Shown piece by piece: positions 28,130 through 39,608 of a stretch of 64,000 nt of DNA (the stretch's first letter is position 1; every line of letters starts with the position of its first letter). This DNA comes from Phaffia rhodozyma. Taxonomy: Eukaryota; Basidiomycota; Tremellomycetes; Cystofilobasidiales; Mrakiaceae. Location of the stretch: assembly GCA_014706385.1 (NCBI GenBank), contig JACGZH010000005.1:434001-498000 (forward strand). The letters run 5' to 3'. The notes below the pieces were generated by a model that saw only the letters and a list, made by a program, of their open reading frames with translations, did not search any database and had not been told where the DNA came from. A program made the position numbers and the translations under genes.

Positions 28130-29403
28130 ATGTCGACAACCGCGCATGCCCTCGAAGACTCGTTTCTGCTTACATCTACCACCGAACCATGCCTTCTCTC
28201 TTCCTCTTCTCTCTCCTCGCAATCTTCGTTGTCCGGTCAGCTTTCTCTCGAAGACATGATGAGTACTCCTAATCTTGCCAGGGGTCGAGCCAGGCCAGCA
28301 GAGTCTGTTGACGATGACACGGAAGGCCCATCAGGCGCGCTTCAAGAGACCTCGGCGATCGCCGAGTTGTCACCTATCAGAGCTTCGTTCACTCGTCTGA
28401 GGAAGAAGCTGGACGTGCAGCAACTCTCGAGTGCACCCAACGCAGTCTGTGCGATGAGTTCCGTCAAGACAGAAGTCGATTACTCCCGGACAAGGACCGC
28501 TTCGCTCAATACCTCCAAAAGAGCTAGACAGGAGATCTCTGTACACGGATACAATACGACCGCAGTGGCCGCCGAGTCCCTCGATGGTTCTGCGGCGTAC
28601 AAACGGAATAGACAAAGTTCTTCAACTCCAAGACCAACTGACTCAGCTCTAGTATCTCATTCATCCCGTCCGTTGTCAACCACGCACCACTCAAACAAGA
28701 ACATGAAGTTTACCGTTCCTCGGCCTTTCACTTTTACTGCTTCCGCCTCCTCAACGGATACTGCCTCCGTGGTTCCAGATCGACAGCGATACTATCCATA
28801 CCCGGCGGCTCTTTCTACCAAATCAACCTCTTCTACACAAGAATCAGCACTAAGAGCTTCAAGATCATCAAACCGAGACGCTTTGTCCACTCAAGGACGA
28901 GAAAAAAGACCAGAAAAGAGATGTATCAGCCCTCGAGCAGGACGCGTCCCCTCCTTTCGAGAAATTCATCTTCAAGATGAAGCTCGACAGGCTCGAAGGA
29001 CCGAACGGATACGATCAGAACGCGCAGGAGAAATCGAGAAGGAAGAGCGCGGGCTGGGCAGACGAGTCGAACAACGAGGGAGGGAAAGAGCGCGTTGGGA
29101 GAACGAGAGAAGGGAGCGAGAGCGAGAAAGAGAACGGGGCAGAGAAGAGGAGCAGAAAAGGGAACAGGCTCGTCTTCTCTTATTTCCCTCTCGATGATGC
29201 TATCATGAGAGCTCATTTTCAAACTCACCTCTCCGTTTTGAATCAAACAGAAACATGAGGAACTTCAAATCTCACAGGAAAGGAAGGCGACTGTGATCAG
29301 AGCGAACCCAATTTCAGAGATGTACTCCTCTACTCTTCCTCATGCATCCTCTACTATTGCTCGACCCCACGCTCGTACAAACATTCGGACACAACTAGAT
29401 TAA
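28130..29403 (+). CDS. TPX2-family-like microtubule/spindle protein
   Basis: TPX2-type proteins bind microtubules and activate Aurora kinase in animals and plants. The start ATG at 28130 gives MSTTAHALEDSFLL. After a Ser/Thr-rich N-terminus comes KFTVPRPFTFTAS, which resembles the family's T-V-P-x-P-F-x-F motif. The C-terminal part is a charged helix (FREIHLQDEARQARRTERI, then long R/E runs). After an intron it continues KHEELQISQERKATVIRANPIS, like the TPX2 C-terminal motif of a hydrophobic stretch followed by K/RANPI. The stop is at 29401-29403. The last intron (about 29168-29250) has no good GT donor in the right phase and may be a GC-AG intron. If it is not, the protein would end near 29258. 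The family call rests on short motifs, so it is moderate. Confidence 0.62.
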
Positions 29404-29809
29404 GAATCGATCGGTGGTGTCCTCTCTTGTGCTATTTCTTCTCTCTGTTTTTCTTCTCCTTCTCTGCTGTACAACCTGACGACGACTCTCACTAATAACG
29501 AACAATGGATGGACCTCACTATCATTCGTGACTTATTCTTAGTTTATCTCTCGAAGATGACCGTCCATGCTTGATGGAACATCGACTTCCCGGCCTGTCA
29601 TGTCTAACGCCAATACTATCCATCCGACGTATGCGACTGACACAACACTGATCTCAGTCCTCTCGAGTTAGAAAAACATCATGATATGAGAAAACAAAAA
29701 GAGTACAAATACACCTGTCAAACGAGAAGTAGTGGCAGAAAGCTAGCATGGGCATGGGTAATCAGAGAGGGGGAATGAATCAAAGGACGATAAGGACGAA
29801 AGACGCGTA
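29404..29809. other. Convergent intergenic region
   Basis: This 406-base gap lies between the TPX2-like stop and the TMEM14 stop, presumably 3' untranslated sequence of both. I see no gene. Confidence 0.5.
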
Positions 29810-30782
29810 TTATCGGGAAAAATCATAGAGGGTCTTTCCGTAGTATCCTGTCCCAGCGAGACCTAGTCCAGCTAACGGATCAGAAGAGGAGGAAGAAAAT
29901 CGAGGTTTAGCGAGGAGAGATCAGGGCCAATGTCTAAATGCGATATAGAGGAAGAGGAGAAGGAACTAACTCAAGACTTGAGGCACACGTCCTCTTCGGA
30001 ATCGAGGTAGGCCAGCGAGCATGAGCAAAACAGAAGAGGCAGCTTGGGTGTAAAGGAGTTGGGTTGAAATGGAATCAGTACTTTTCTCCACTTGAATTTT
30101 GTGATGTTGGGACGGAGAAGGGTGAGGAACAGCAAGGATGACTCTGGACTAGATCTAACTAAATCTCAGACCTATTTGAAGATGACAGAAGAGAGAAGGA
30201 GAATAGAGTGGAAACGGTCATGGAAGAAAGCATAAGTGGGGGAAGAAGGGAATGTAACCAGTAGAGATCCGTCTGCTGGGATTGGTTGAGAAAAGGGCGA
30301 GCGTGTGATAGGTTGATTTGTCCTATGACACCAGTCTCACCATCTCTCCAATCATCTCTCTACTACCACCTCGCAATCTTGGCATCTCTTGTCCTCTGAG
30401 AACATTATATGTATAGCAGTGAAAGTAAGCAAGAGAAGAACGACTTACCCGCTGTCTCGTACCCATAATCGAGTCCTTCCTGGATTCTCATTCCAGAGAT
30501 GGCGAAGAGAGATCCAAGAGCGAAACCGCCTACTATGCTAGGGATAGATCGTGTCCTGCTGAATCCTATGTGAATAAGAAGCGAAAACAGGCGGGCGGTT
30601 AGTCAAGAACAATGAAAAGAGAGAGACGCAGAGGAGACAGACCAATGATTCCGCCGACGAAACAAAGTCCGGAAAGGGTGTTGGCTGGGTGAGAAGACTA
30701 ACAAGGAAAGTGGGGAAATTGATCAAGCATCAGTTGCTGAGCAACCGTGAGGATGTATCAACCAAACATGCAAACACACCAT
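29810..30782 (-). CDS. TMEM14-family small membrane protein
   Basis: Tmemb_14 proteins are small, mostly helical proteins of mitochondrial or other inner membranes; TMEM14C helps porphyrin import in animals. Exons 30782-30780, 30697-30643, 30565-30449, 30042-29971 and 29871-29810 join in phase to 102 residues, the usual length. The protein begins MSSHPANTLSGLCFVGGIIG and goes on RSIPSIVGGFALGSLFAISG, LDYGYETAAASSVLLMLAG and LPRFRRGRVPQVLTGLGL, ending GYYGKTLYDFSR. These match the family's Gly-rich helices and the P-R-F/R-x-x-x-x-P turn. Exon 1 codes only the ATG; an alternative upstream ATG at 30940 gives no comparable N-terminus. Confidence 0.87.
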
Positions 30783-31187
30783 TGAGTTCAAGAATAGGTA
30801 AACGGATGGATGTGAGTAGATATTTGAGGGGGAAAAAGCAAGCGTTCAAGATGGTCGTTGATGGAGTGTGGAGGGAGATTGGTTAGTATGAGAAGGATGA
30901 AGAGAACGAAAGAATCAGCAGGAAGAACCGGTCCGCTCATCGGGTTTGTTCGGGCCGGTGTTTCACGTGACGTCTTACAACCCTATTGCGTAATCAAGCT
31001 TATTCGGAAATGTTATAAATTGCCATAGACACGTGATTTGCTGTGCAGATTACAACCTTCTTTTGGTTACAACATTTCATCATCACCATCGTTCGTCCTG
31101 TTCCTTCGAAGTGCAGTTCTGCAAAGTAGAAGGACGAGAACGAGGATATCACCCAAGCGATCAGTCTCATCATCTCCTCTGCAAGCG
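30783..31187. promoter_or_regulatory. Divergent promoter with two CACGTGA elements
   Basis: CACGTG occurs at 30964-30969 (in TTTCACGTGACGTC, which also contains TGACGTC) and at 31030-31035 (in AGACACGTGATT). Both are close to the WDR7 side of the gap to the TMEM14 gene. CACGTG is bound by bHLH factors such as Cbf1. Sites are seen; the regulator is inferred. Confidence 0.5.
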
Positions 31188-34100
31188 ATGGCGCTTTCGT
31201 CCGGTCTTCAGTTGCCGATTAATCTGCCTCTGTTTGAGTCACCATGCTCAGATTTGGGTCCAGAGACTCCAACGGCATCCATATGTAGCTACCAACTATC
31301 ACCATCATCATCATCCTTCGCTTCCCAACCGACCATCGTTCTAGGTACATCTGAGGGTAATCTTTGGATCTATCATCCTTCTGCTCCTACACCGTCAAAA
31401 GTTCAAGCTCCAAGCTCAAATGCCCCTTCCAGATCATCTACTCCTCATGGTGACCGTAGGCACGGGCCTAGCCCGTCAATGTCATCAAGTATGACCTCGA
31501 AACACCCCCTCCTACCCTCATCGACGCTCACCTCCGGTTCGCCTACTCCATCCAATTCGGTCCTACATCGATCAAAAATTCCTTCCGTCTCGGTTGTCTC
31601 TCATCTTGGGCCCAAATCTCCAGTGCTGAGTCCAGGAGATGAAACCGTAGCGGAGCGAAAGGAGGATCTACGCGAGATCCTTGCGGGGAAACACCCGAAT
31701 ACTTCGTCTTCATCTATCTCCACTGTCTTGGGAGGATTCTCCGGAACCCGCCGATCGTCCGAAGATGAAATAGGATCGTCCTCTCGACCTTCCAATATGC
31801 GACGGACATCCACTCCGTCTCTCTCTAGTCGCTCCGTTAAGACATTGGATCCTGCTCGCCCGACATTAGCTTCAGATCCGTCGTTCAAGCCATTGGCAAC
31901 TTCGCCGCTTTCTTCTAGTGCTTTACTCAATTACGCTAATAGAGCAACAACTGGCGTTCAAGGCATACCATCTCCCAGATCACTGACCTCAGAAATCTCG
32001 CCTTCTTTGGAGGGAGTTCCATTTCAGTCAACGCGATTAGATGGAGTACATGAGAATATTGAAGGCGGAGAGGTTAGGAAGCGGGGTCCATTCAGGAAGA
32101 TCATTCTGGGAGGAAAGGCTGTTGAGCGAATGATTTCTGGATTAGAAGTTTGGAAGGATCGTGGTTGGATAATCTGTCTACAGGCTGGAGGGTTCGTCTC
32201 ATATCTTAACCTTTAACACCGTCGCTTCATCCTCTGTGTCGTGAGACATCATAACTTAACCACATATCTCGATGACGCATACTAGGCAACTATCAATTAT
32301 CTCATTAACAGATGATGTATGCTTGTTCACCGCCTTGGTTCCTCCTCCTCCTTCTGTTTTAACATCCTCTCAAGTGGAATACTCCTTCGAAGGTTTCCTT
32401 CCACCTCTGACAAAGTTTTCGACTTCGTCGACTTCACCTTCCACCACGCTATCATTCACGATCAGTGCTGGAGCTTCGTCCAACAACTTTTCGAGCGAGA
32501 ATCCCTGCTCAGGTTTCGATATGGCCTCCGAAGACACCCCTCGTGAACATTTCACAGGAATCTTTACTCTTCAAAGCTATGTCAGAGAGGATACACCAGG
32601 TTTATCTACACCGGAAATCATCCTGTCATTATCGACACCTTGGCAGACCTTGGCAGGTTCCCCGATCAATTGCATATCTTCTCAATGCTCTCCGTATTCT
32701 TTCTCTCCGCCATCTCCGTCAGAAAGATGTGAGATGACAATTTCTCCTGGTACAGTCTCTGTTTATCCTTACCATCTCCAGATTCAATCTTCAGCATCCG
32801 CTCTAGGATTAGAGACTCGTCCCAGCTCGCCTACACCCTCGACAAGCAGCGCCCATCGAACGGCAGGTTTCAATCATCCGGCCAGCGCATCGAAACTCAG
32901 CAATCTATTCCGATCAAAGTTGAGAGATTCTAGCGGTCGAGAGAAGGATCATGTCGGAACTGGATCAGATGGTCTCGGTGGACTTGGAAAGACCGTCGGT
33001 TGGGAGTGGGGTAAGGAAAGGAAGACAAGATGGGAAAAGCCGACTGGGTTTGAAAGAGCAATTTTTGCTTGGAGTAAAGACATGCTCGTTCGGGTCACAG
33101 GAAACACAGTCGAGGTACGTCTAGCATGTCTCTCTGCGCTAGGCCTAAATATTGTGTTTGAGTAAAACGAGGGAAAATAAACACGAGAGCCATTGAGACT
33201 AACTCTTCCTGTACAACATTTGGGATGGTGAGGGTAGCTTTACGCACTACCGGATTCGTCCACAGGCGAAGATTCATCAGTAGCACTCTTGACGTCGTTG
33301 AAATTAGAAGTTGAAGAGGATCTATGGGTAACACCTATGGAAGATATCTTAGTCTGTGGCACTTCGGTAAGTCTCTTATCAACTGTGTCTATTCAAGCCA
33401 AACTCTGATGTATGGTCTTTATCTCTTCCTCCCAATTTGACCATTCTTGTGGTTATCGCTGTCAATGCATCCTCATATGTCTACGTCACATGTTTCGATA
33501 CGACTAGACGGAGATAGGCGTGTACAAGTTGATCTCGTCGAATATGAATGGAGCTAAACAACCCGCTGAGCCCCATTCAAAGACAATATATCGGTAGGTA
33601 GTCTGTCTTGTCCCTCTCCTCATCTTGAATCAGCAATGTATCTGACTGACATACTTCGCTCGCCTCCTCCCTCCGTTAAATTCTATCCTCGCTATTTGTT
33701 GGTCAGATTGGATAAAATCCACTCAATCCCAATGACTGATGAGCCTCCTTTCCACATACGATTCTTTCCGGAGAAAGGCCTCGTCCTGCTCTTGTCGATG
33801 AAGCTCGATGGTCTGCACATGGCGTCTTGGACTTCAACGACACCGGGAGAGGTAAAAGATCTAGGCGTTTTGCCTGGGTTGTACGTACTAGGACCTCCAC
33901 AAGGAAGAAGAAGTGTATTGGACGTCTCCAAGAACGGGGAGCTGGATGTTTGGATGGGACACGGTTCGTTCTCTCTTTTCGATCTTCGAATCGAGCGAGT
34001 AAAGTATGATTGATGATACGACATGTGCATCACGTTCGACCAAACAGGAACCGGGCAAGTGACCAGACAAGATGTATTCGACGTTAGCCCTACGAAGAAT

Positions 34101-37100
34101 GATGAGGTAGAACAGAAGGCAGGGCTTGGAGGGGGACTAACGTGTTTGAAGGTGATCGAAGATTTAGGGCTAGTTGTGGGAGGTGCTGACGATGGTTCTG
34201 TTGGAGTCTGGGATTCAAAGTTAGTTCAAAGAAGCTACTCCTTCTCCGCTTATGTTCTTCCTTTGCTACTCAGAGAACTTGTCCGATCTTCGCCTTGAGT
34301 ATTTTTCCCAATAAGTGGACTGATACAATCAAACTGTTGCCCCCCTACAGATCATGTACACTTCGTAAATCTTGGATTCTGTTCACATGCGAGGTCATCC
34401 AATTAGTCTATCTGAACGACGAACGAGCTGGAAAGTTACAGGGCTGTGTTTTGTGTGTAGCTAAAGATGGGACGGTCGGTGTGATCGATGTGGAAGGCCT
34501 CAGCTTGTGAGTCTTCGTATGCTTATAAAGTATATCTTGGAAGATAGTTATCATATCATCGACTCATCCTTGAATGCGTGTTTGGGGCACCTTCTTCTAG
34601 CCTTTACATCATTCCAGGTTCGTTCTCGGTCATAACTAAGGTGGCCTTTGGAGAAGGACAAAATATTCTTCTTGTCTACGCGCAAGGAATTGCTCGAATA
34701 TGGGATGGAAACACACTGGAGCTGTTGAGATCGGTGGACGAGGCGCAAGCAATAAAGATGACCAGTGAAGGAGGATGGTATGAAGTGTTCGTCTATCGTT
34801 TTCCTTTTCATTCTCATTTTCCTCTTTTGTTGCTGGCATGAACAAAAAGAAGCTGCGTCGCTGATTCTAACTCCAAGTCTGTTTTTCTTCATACACACAT
34901 ACTTAGGTCCTTGGATAAATCTCTTTCGTATACAAAAGATATCAGAACGCTGACTCCACTTAGCGTTGATCGTAAGTATCATGACTGTATCGTGACTGTA
35001 CCATATACCAACCGATAATACCGATGTATGCTAACGTAGCTTTTTCCCTTCTTCTCTACAGCATCGACCATCATACTTGATATTCCTACTCTGATCACCA
35101 CTTGGACTCAAAGACTAGACCGCAACCGCTCCAAAACTGCCGAATCTTCTGCTACAATTTTATCTCAAGATAGGCTCGAAGAGACGGTCAGCAATAGAGT
35201 GACCAAGCTTGGTGGACTGCTCTCAATCTTCTTGACCTGGGGCCTTGATCCAGAGGTGGATGACTGCTGTGAAAGTCGACTTCGATTAAGGAGACCTGAG
35301 CCAGACGACTTGGATTGGCCAAAAGTTGGACTACAAGGGTATGCCCTTCCTTTGTTTGTTATCTATGGTATATGTTGACGGAGAACTGAACAAATACTAA
35401 CGGTTCTGTACTGATGGAGGACGAATAGTGCGAGTCAAAGCTTCACGATATTCGAGGAGTCTGCAGAATCTGCGGATGTTTGGAAGATCTCCTCGATATA
35501 CACAGGTAGACGTTTGTTGACTATTGTCAGCATCCTCCAGCTATACGTTTCCTTAGAAAGTTAGTATCGCTCTCCATAGCTTGGCAGATTTTGATAGCTC
35601 CTCTCACGATTGAGACCGTTGCTCCTTCTATTTCTTTCAACCGTTCTCCTCTCTCGATGCCAGGCTTCGAATCAGCAGCGAACGAAATCACAACATTTTA
35701 CACTATGCGACTGCAAGAAGCAGTTGGGGAAGGCTACCAGAGAGCTACTTTGGATTTCTACGTCCAGTACTGGTTACATCCAATAGGTATGCGCCTTTCA
35801 TCTGGCAGCTTGGATGTTATATTCTAACACTCAATTTTCTTCTTCCCGCGTTTGAACTCTACGTATATCTAGTGGAGATACAACAGGCGGCTAAACTGCT
35901 GTTCGCATCTCTTCTCGCGCGGACAGTCGACGAGTCTATCGTAGAAATTGCAGAGAGTTGGAGACACAAGCGTTCGTCGTTCTGTCTTCCTTCTGTGACA
36001 CCTCTCTTTTGGTACTGTTCTACTCGAGCTTACCTTTCTTATCTGTTTGATTTGAGTACGGTGTAGTTCCTGTGCATCAAACGACCTCAGACCATGACAA
36101 ACCTATAGCGGCACAGGCACTTGTGCTTATTGGGCATATTTCTGTTGAGAACCATAGTCTTTTGGCTCCGCAGTAAGATATCTATACTGTTCACTGTAAC
36201 TTCATACAATAAGCTGATAGTTTCTCTCGGTCCTGTTCTTCTTGTGGCATGTGTCTAGATTCTTGAAAGAGATATCGAATTCGATCGTTCTGTATCTAAA
36301 CGATGAACACTCCCCATACCGTCAGATTGCTATCGAGCTCTGTTCATCCGGATTCCAAGTATGGCAACATTACGTTGACTCGATGGAGATTCTCAGATCT
36401 CTTTTCCGTTTATCTATCCGGAAGTCTTCTCCTTCGACGAGTACGTTGACAAGCTCGACCTCTTCAGCTCAATTCTTGTCCCAACTTGCTAGAACAGCCA
36501 CACTTCAGATCGCCTCGACAAACACGCCTTTGTTCATGACGACCGTATCGTATGATATTCTGAACGCGGAATCACCTGATCAGAGGAATGCATCAATGAA
36601 ACTCGTTGCTGTGCTCGCAAAGAAGAGACCGCTAGTTCTGTTTGGTGGGCTTGGAAAGATCGTGGAAGCAGTGGTCAAGTCTCTGGATCCTAATTTGTCG
36701 ACTATGAGGGATGCAGTTCAGCAGACGGCAACAGTCATCTTGGATTCTTTGGTCAACACGTAAGTCCACGGTTTCTTTTAGAGCAGAATTCTCAAAAGGT
36801 TGAGGGTATAGACATTGATGAGGTGGAAAGCTCACAATGTTTGTTATCATGTGCTGCACGGATTGACACGCTCTTGATCCAACGCAGTTTCCCTTCGATA
36901 TCCTTCCATGGCCAGTCCCAGAAATTAGCTGTTGGTACTCTGGAAGGCGCGACGTAAGTAACTGATTTGCAAGAGGCTTTGGGATACGACATCTCTTTAC
37001 TCATTCAACCTTTTCCTTGGATCTTTGCGTTTTGATTTCTTTTCGTTCTGGGAAACAGGGTTGTATACGACCTCAAAACTGCCACTCGACTGTATGTACT

Positions 37101-37622
37101 GGACAACCATAACCACAATATTACTGCTCTCAGTTTCTCCCCAGATGGCCGCAGATTGTCAGTTTCCTTTCTTTTCTTCTATTTAATCCTCAATCATACA
37201 TATGCTTACTCTTGCTAATCTTTCGGATGTATTGTCAAATTGGAAAAAAGGGTGACGGTCTCACTGGAAGAAAGCAAAGTATCTGTATGGAAGGTCGGAA
37301 TATCATTCTCGAGCATGTTCAAAGTCGGTGTTCCCCCTAAACAGGGTGGTGATGTTCCTGGTGGACCTTACAAGACGTACAACTTCAATATCGGAGATGA
37401 AGGTAAATTTATCTCGCCGATCTCGTCTTTAGGTCCATCGATTGACTTCTTTCATAATTTGGCTAATATTTGTTATGAAACCCTTGATCTGATCGGTGCG
37501 TTGAAAACGAAAAAGGTAATATGACAACAGCTGCTTCTCTCGAGTGGGTTCGGTTTGAGTGGCCAGGAGAAAGGTCGGCTCGATTGAGAATCCGGGAGAC
37601 AGCATTAACGTTTGCTACGTGA
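31188..37622 (+). CDS. WDR7: WDR7/rabconnectin-3-beta-like WD40 protein
   Basis: In animals WDR7 partners with DMXL/rabconnectin-3-alpha to promote V-ATPase assembly and vesicle acidification. The start MALSSGLQLPINLPLF is followed by interrupted N-terminal WD40 repeats (TIVLGTSEGNLWIYHPS, then a large Ser-rich insertion; LRKSWILF; CVLCVAKDGTVGVIDVEG; VYAQGIARIWDGNTLELLR). The central helical part contains VSNRVTKLGGLLSIFLTW, FYVQYWLHPI, AAKLLFASLLARTVDESI and AAQALVLIGHISVENHSLL. A C-terminal pair of WD repeats includes QKLAVGTLEGATVVYDLKT and ITALSFSPDGRRL. The end is LEWVRFEWPGERSARLR, stop 37620-37622. There are about 18 exons. The domain order and the LASLLARTVDE-type region match WDR7; the role in this organism is inferred. 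Confidence 0.83.
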
Positions 37623-37859
37623 TCTAAAGAGTCGATCGATAACAAATAATTCGCCGTTCGAGCAAGAAAGAGTGTGATTTCGTTTCAATGTAGCCGACCT
37701 GAAGAGATGACGAAACTCGTGAATGTTCAAGAGAGAAAGATGGAAGATGATGAATTCATATATGTTTATCAGAAGAGAGGTGAACGGAAACGTCTAGAGA
37801 AAAGCCCAGCGTATGACATCGGAGAGGGGGAAGGAGTCGTCGAGACTGAAGCAGTCGAC

Positions 37860-38721
37860 CTATTTTAAAACAGATGAATGCAAGAAAGAGGAAAACGCGG
37901 TCAGCCAATGTGTTCGATCAAAGAACACTTCCATCCTGAGCATAGGATCGCAAGAACGAAAAGACAAGACGTACGTGGAAAAGTATCGCTTGAGTCTGTT
38001 GAGTCGACGGGCGGTTCCACCGTTGTGGTTTCTGGTCTTGATTGGTTTGTGAATGGCGTGTCTGAGGTTGATCGATCGATAAAGAAGAGAGGCGCAGAGA
38101 GCAGAGGAAGAGAGAATTAGCTCGTTGATCAAGTGTCACAGAGATTCCTAATACGATAAAGACTAAGAAGATGGGAAAAAGATCGACTGACCGTTTTCCT
38201 CGGTAAGTTCCTATTCTGTATAGGAACTGGATATCGGTGTTGTACTTTGTCTTCAGCTCTTGCTCAACCAACATGTTTCGTCCCCAATCAGCCGCTGCTC
38301 TGTGTTGCTCTGCCAGCGGTTTCTCAGGCTCTCCCTTCAAAAGCTCTCGGTTACCTAGCGGATCGACAACGGGTGTTCGAGGAGGAAGCTCGGCAGTGGT
38401 AGTTGATGAAAGGAAAGCAGTCAATGCAGCGACTTGGGGCTCGGTGAGGTCGGAGACAAGCGCTCGGTTAGGGATTGAGAATCGTTGAAGGATTCTTGGG
38501 GCGGTAGCGTGGTTGATTCCAAAAAACTGGGTCAGTCCGATCTGGCACACATCAAGAAAGAGAGACGAAAATCAGAGGAAGAGCATTAGTATGGAGATAA
38601 ACATGTAGGCCGGTGATGTGTATGGAAATTAAGAACAGGGGATTCGATGGAGAATAGTCAAGAAACGAAGACTTACTCGGACCGACTTTTTCTCGACTAA
38701 GTTCTTGCCTAAAATGATCAT
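37860..38721 (-). CDS. SWS2: Mitochondrial small ribosomal subunit protein uS13
   Basis: uS13 lies at the head of the mitochondrial small subunit and contacts tRNA and the large subunit. Exons 38721-38677, 38541-38192 and 38061-37860 join in phase to 198 residues. The N-terminus MIILGKNLVEKKSVRIGLTQ runs straight into FFGINHATAPRILQRF, the uS13 signature of a G-I-x-x-A-T helix. Then come DLTEPQVAALTAFL, an Ala/Pro/Glu-rich insertion, and the conserved core IGTYRGKRHAIHKPIKTR with NGGTARRLNRLKRY. The C-terminal ~35 residues after RLKRY are not conserved and their true end is uncertain. It is convergent with WDR7 (237 bases between stops). Confidence 0.88.
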
Positions 38722-39608
38722 GCCGGTGTATTCTCTTCAAAGAGCAGCTAGATAGATTGATTATACCGCGATGTACAGGGAGATATGATCAGATCCCTTC
38801 TGAGATTGGAAGCAAAAGATCAGGATGTATGGGACGACAGACGTACTATTGATTGTCTGACTGGCCGAGAGGGTTCAATGGAGTTTTCGAGCGAACCGAC
38901 TTGAGATTGCTCTAGGCGTTAGAGGCTCTCGAATAAGGTGTATTCAAATATATTGAATAAGCTGATAGTTTTACGTAAGCTGCCTTCAGCCCTGCCTCCT
39001 CTCACACCATCCAAGTACAACAAAACCTGGTAGTGATCCACAGTCTCATCTGTATATCCGAGAAATGGAAATCGGAGATGATGGGGTAGAGGATGAATGG
39101 ACAGCTATCAATGTGAATGCGCTGAGAGGGGCTGAGCGTAAAACCCAAAGCTCCTCGTTTTTCTATCACCGACAAGCGTCCTCTAGTTGTCCTTACTGCT
39201 TGAACTGTCATCAATATGGTCTGACTGAGATCATGGCTGTACCCTAGACCAGCTTCGGTCCCTTGACTCTCAATACCCATGCTATCAATTTGATGTCCTC
39301 TGGCCTCTTGGAAATTTCATTGCATCTGGTGGAACAAGATAGAACCATCTGAGGCTCATGTCACGTGATCATAAAAACATCCGCCGTCATCGGAAGAAAA
39401 CCCGTGACAGAACAAGACCCGGGTTACGTCACTAGACGGTCTGGGACCCCGTCCAGACGGAGGCTTCGTAGGAGGAGTATAAAGTGGAATCGTCCAAGAA
39501 TTTCTGCCCTTTTTTTTCTTCCTCTTCATCCCATCTCATCTCATCTCATCTCTCAGCCACACACACACACAAACTAAAAACATCTTACTTAAACACTCAT
39601 CTTCTACA
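38722..39608. promoter_or_regulatory. Long divergent intergenic region, RTC3 promoter with TATA and CACGTG
   Basis: This 887-base gap holds no gene I can support; overlapping open frames around 39002-39280 have no recognisable domain. On the RTC3 side are CACGTG at 39362-39367, TTACGTCA (CRE-like) at 39424-39431, an inverted repeat GTCTGG/CCAGAC (39439-39444 and 39453-39458), and a good TATAAAG at 39478-39484, 125 bases before the ATG. These suggest a strong, inducible promoter. An AT-rich palindrome TATTCAA/TTGAATA lies at 38941-38959. Confidence 0.55.

Noticed and set aside
37674..37868. A 64-residue plus-strand open frame between WDR7 and uS13m
   Set aside because: It has no recognisable domain, lies in the convergent gap and overlaps the end of the uS13m gene; it looks like chance coding potential.
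37960..38020. A 39-nt GTACGT...CTCAG stretch near the end of uS13m as an intron
   Set aside because: It is shorter than the other introns in the window and reads through in frame, so it was kept as coding; the protein end remains uncertain.
39002..39280. A 92-residue minus-strand frame in the long gap upstream of RTC3
   Set aside because: No domain, no supporting splice structure, and a competing frame on the other strand; treated as promoter sequence.
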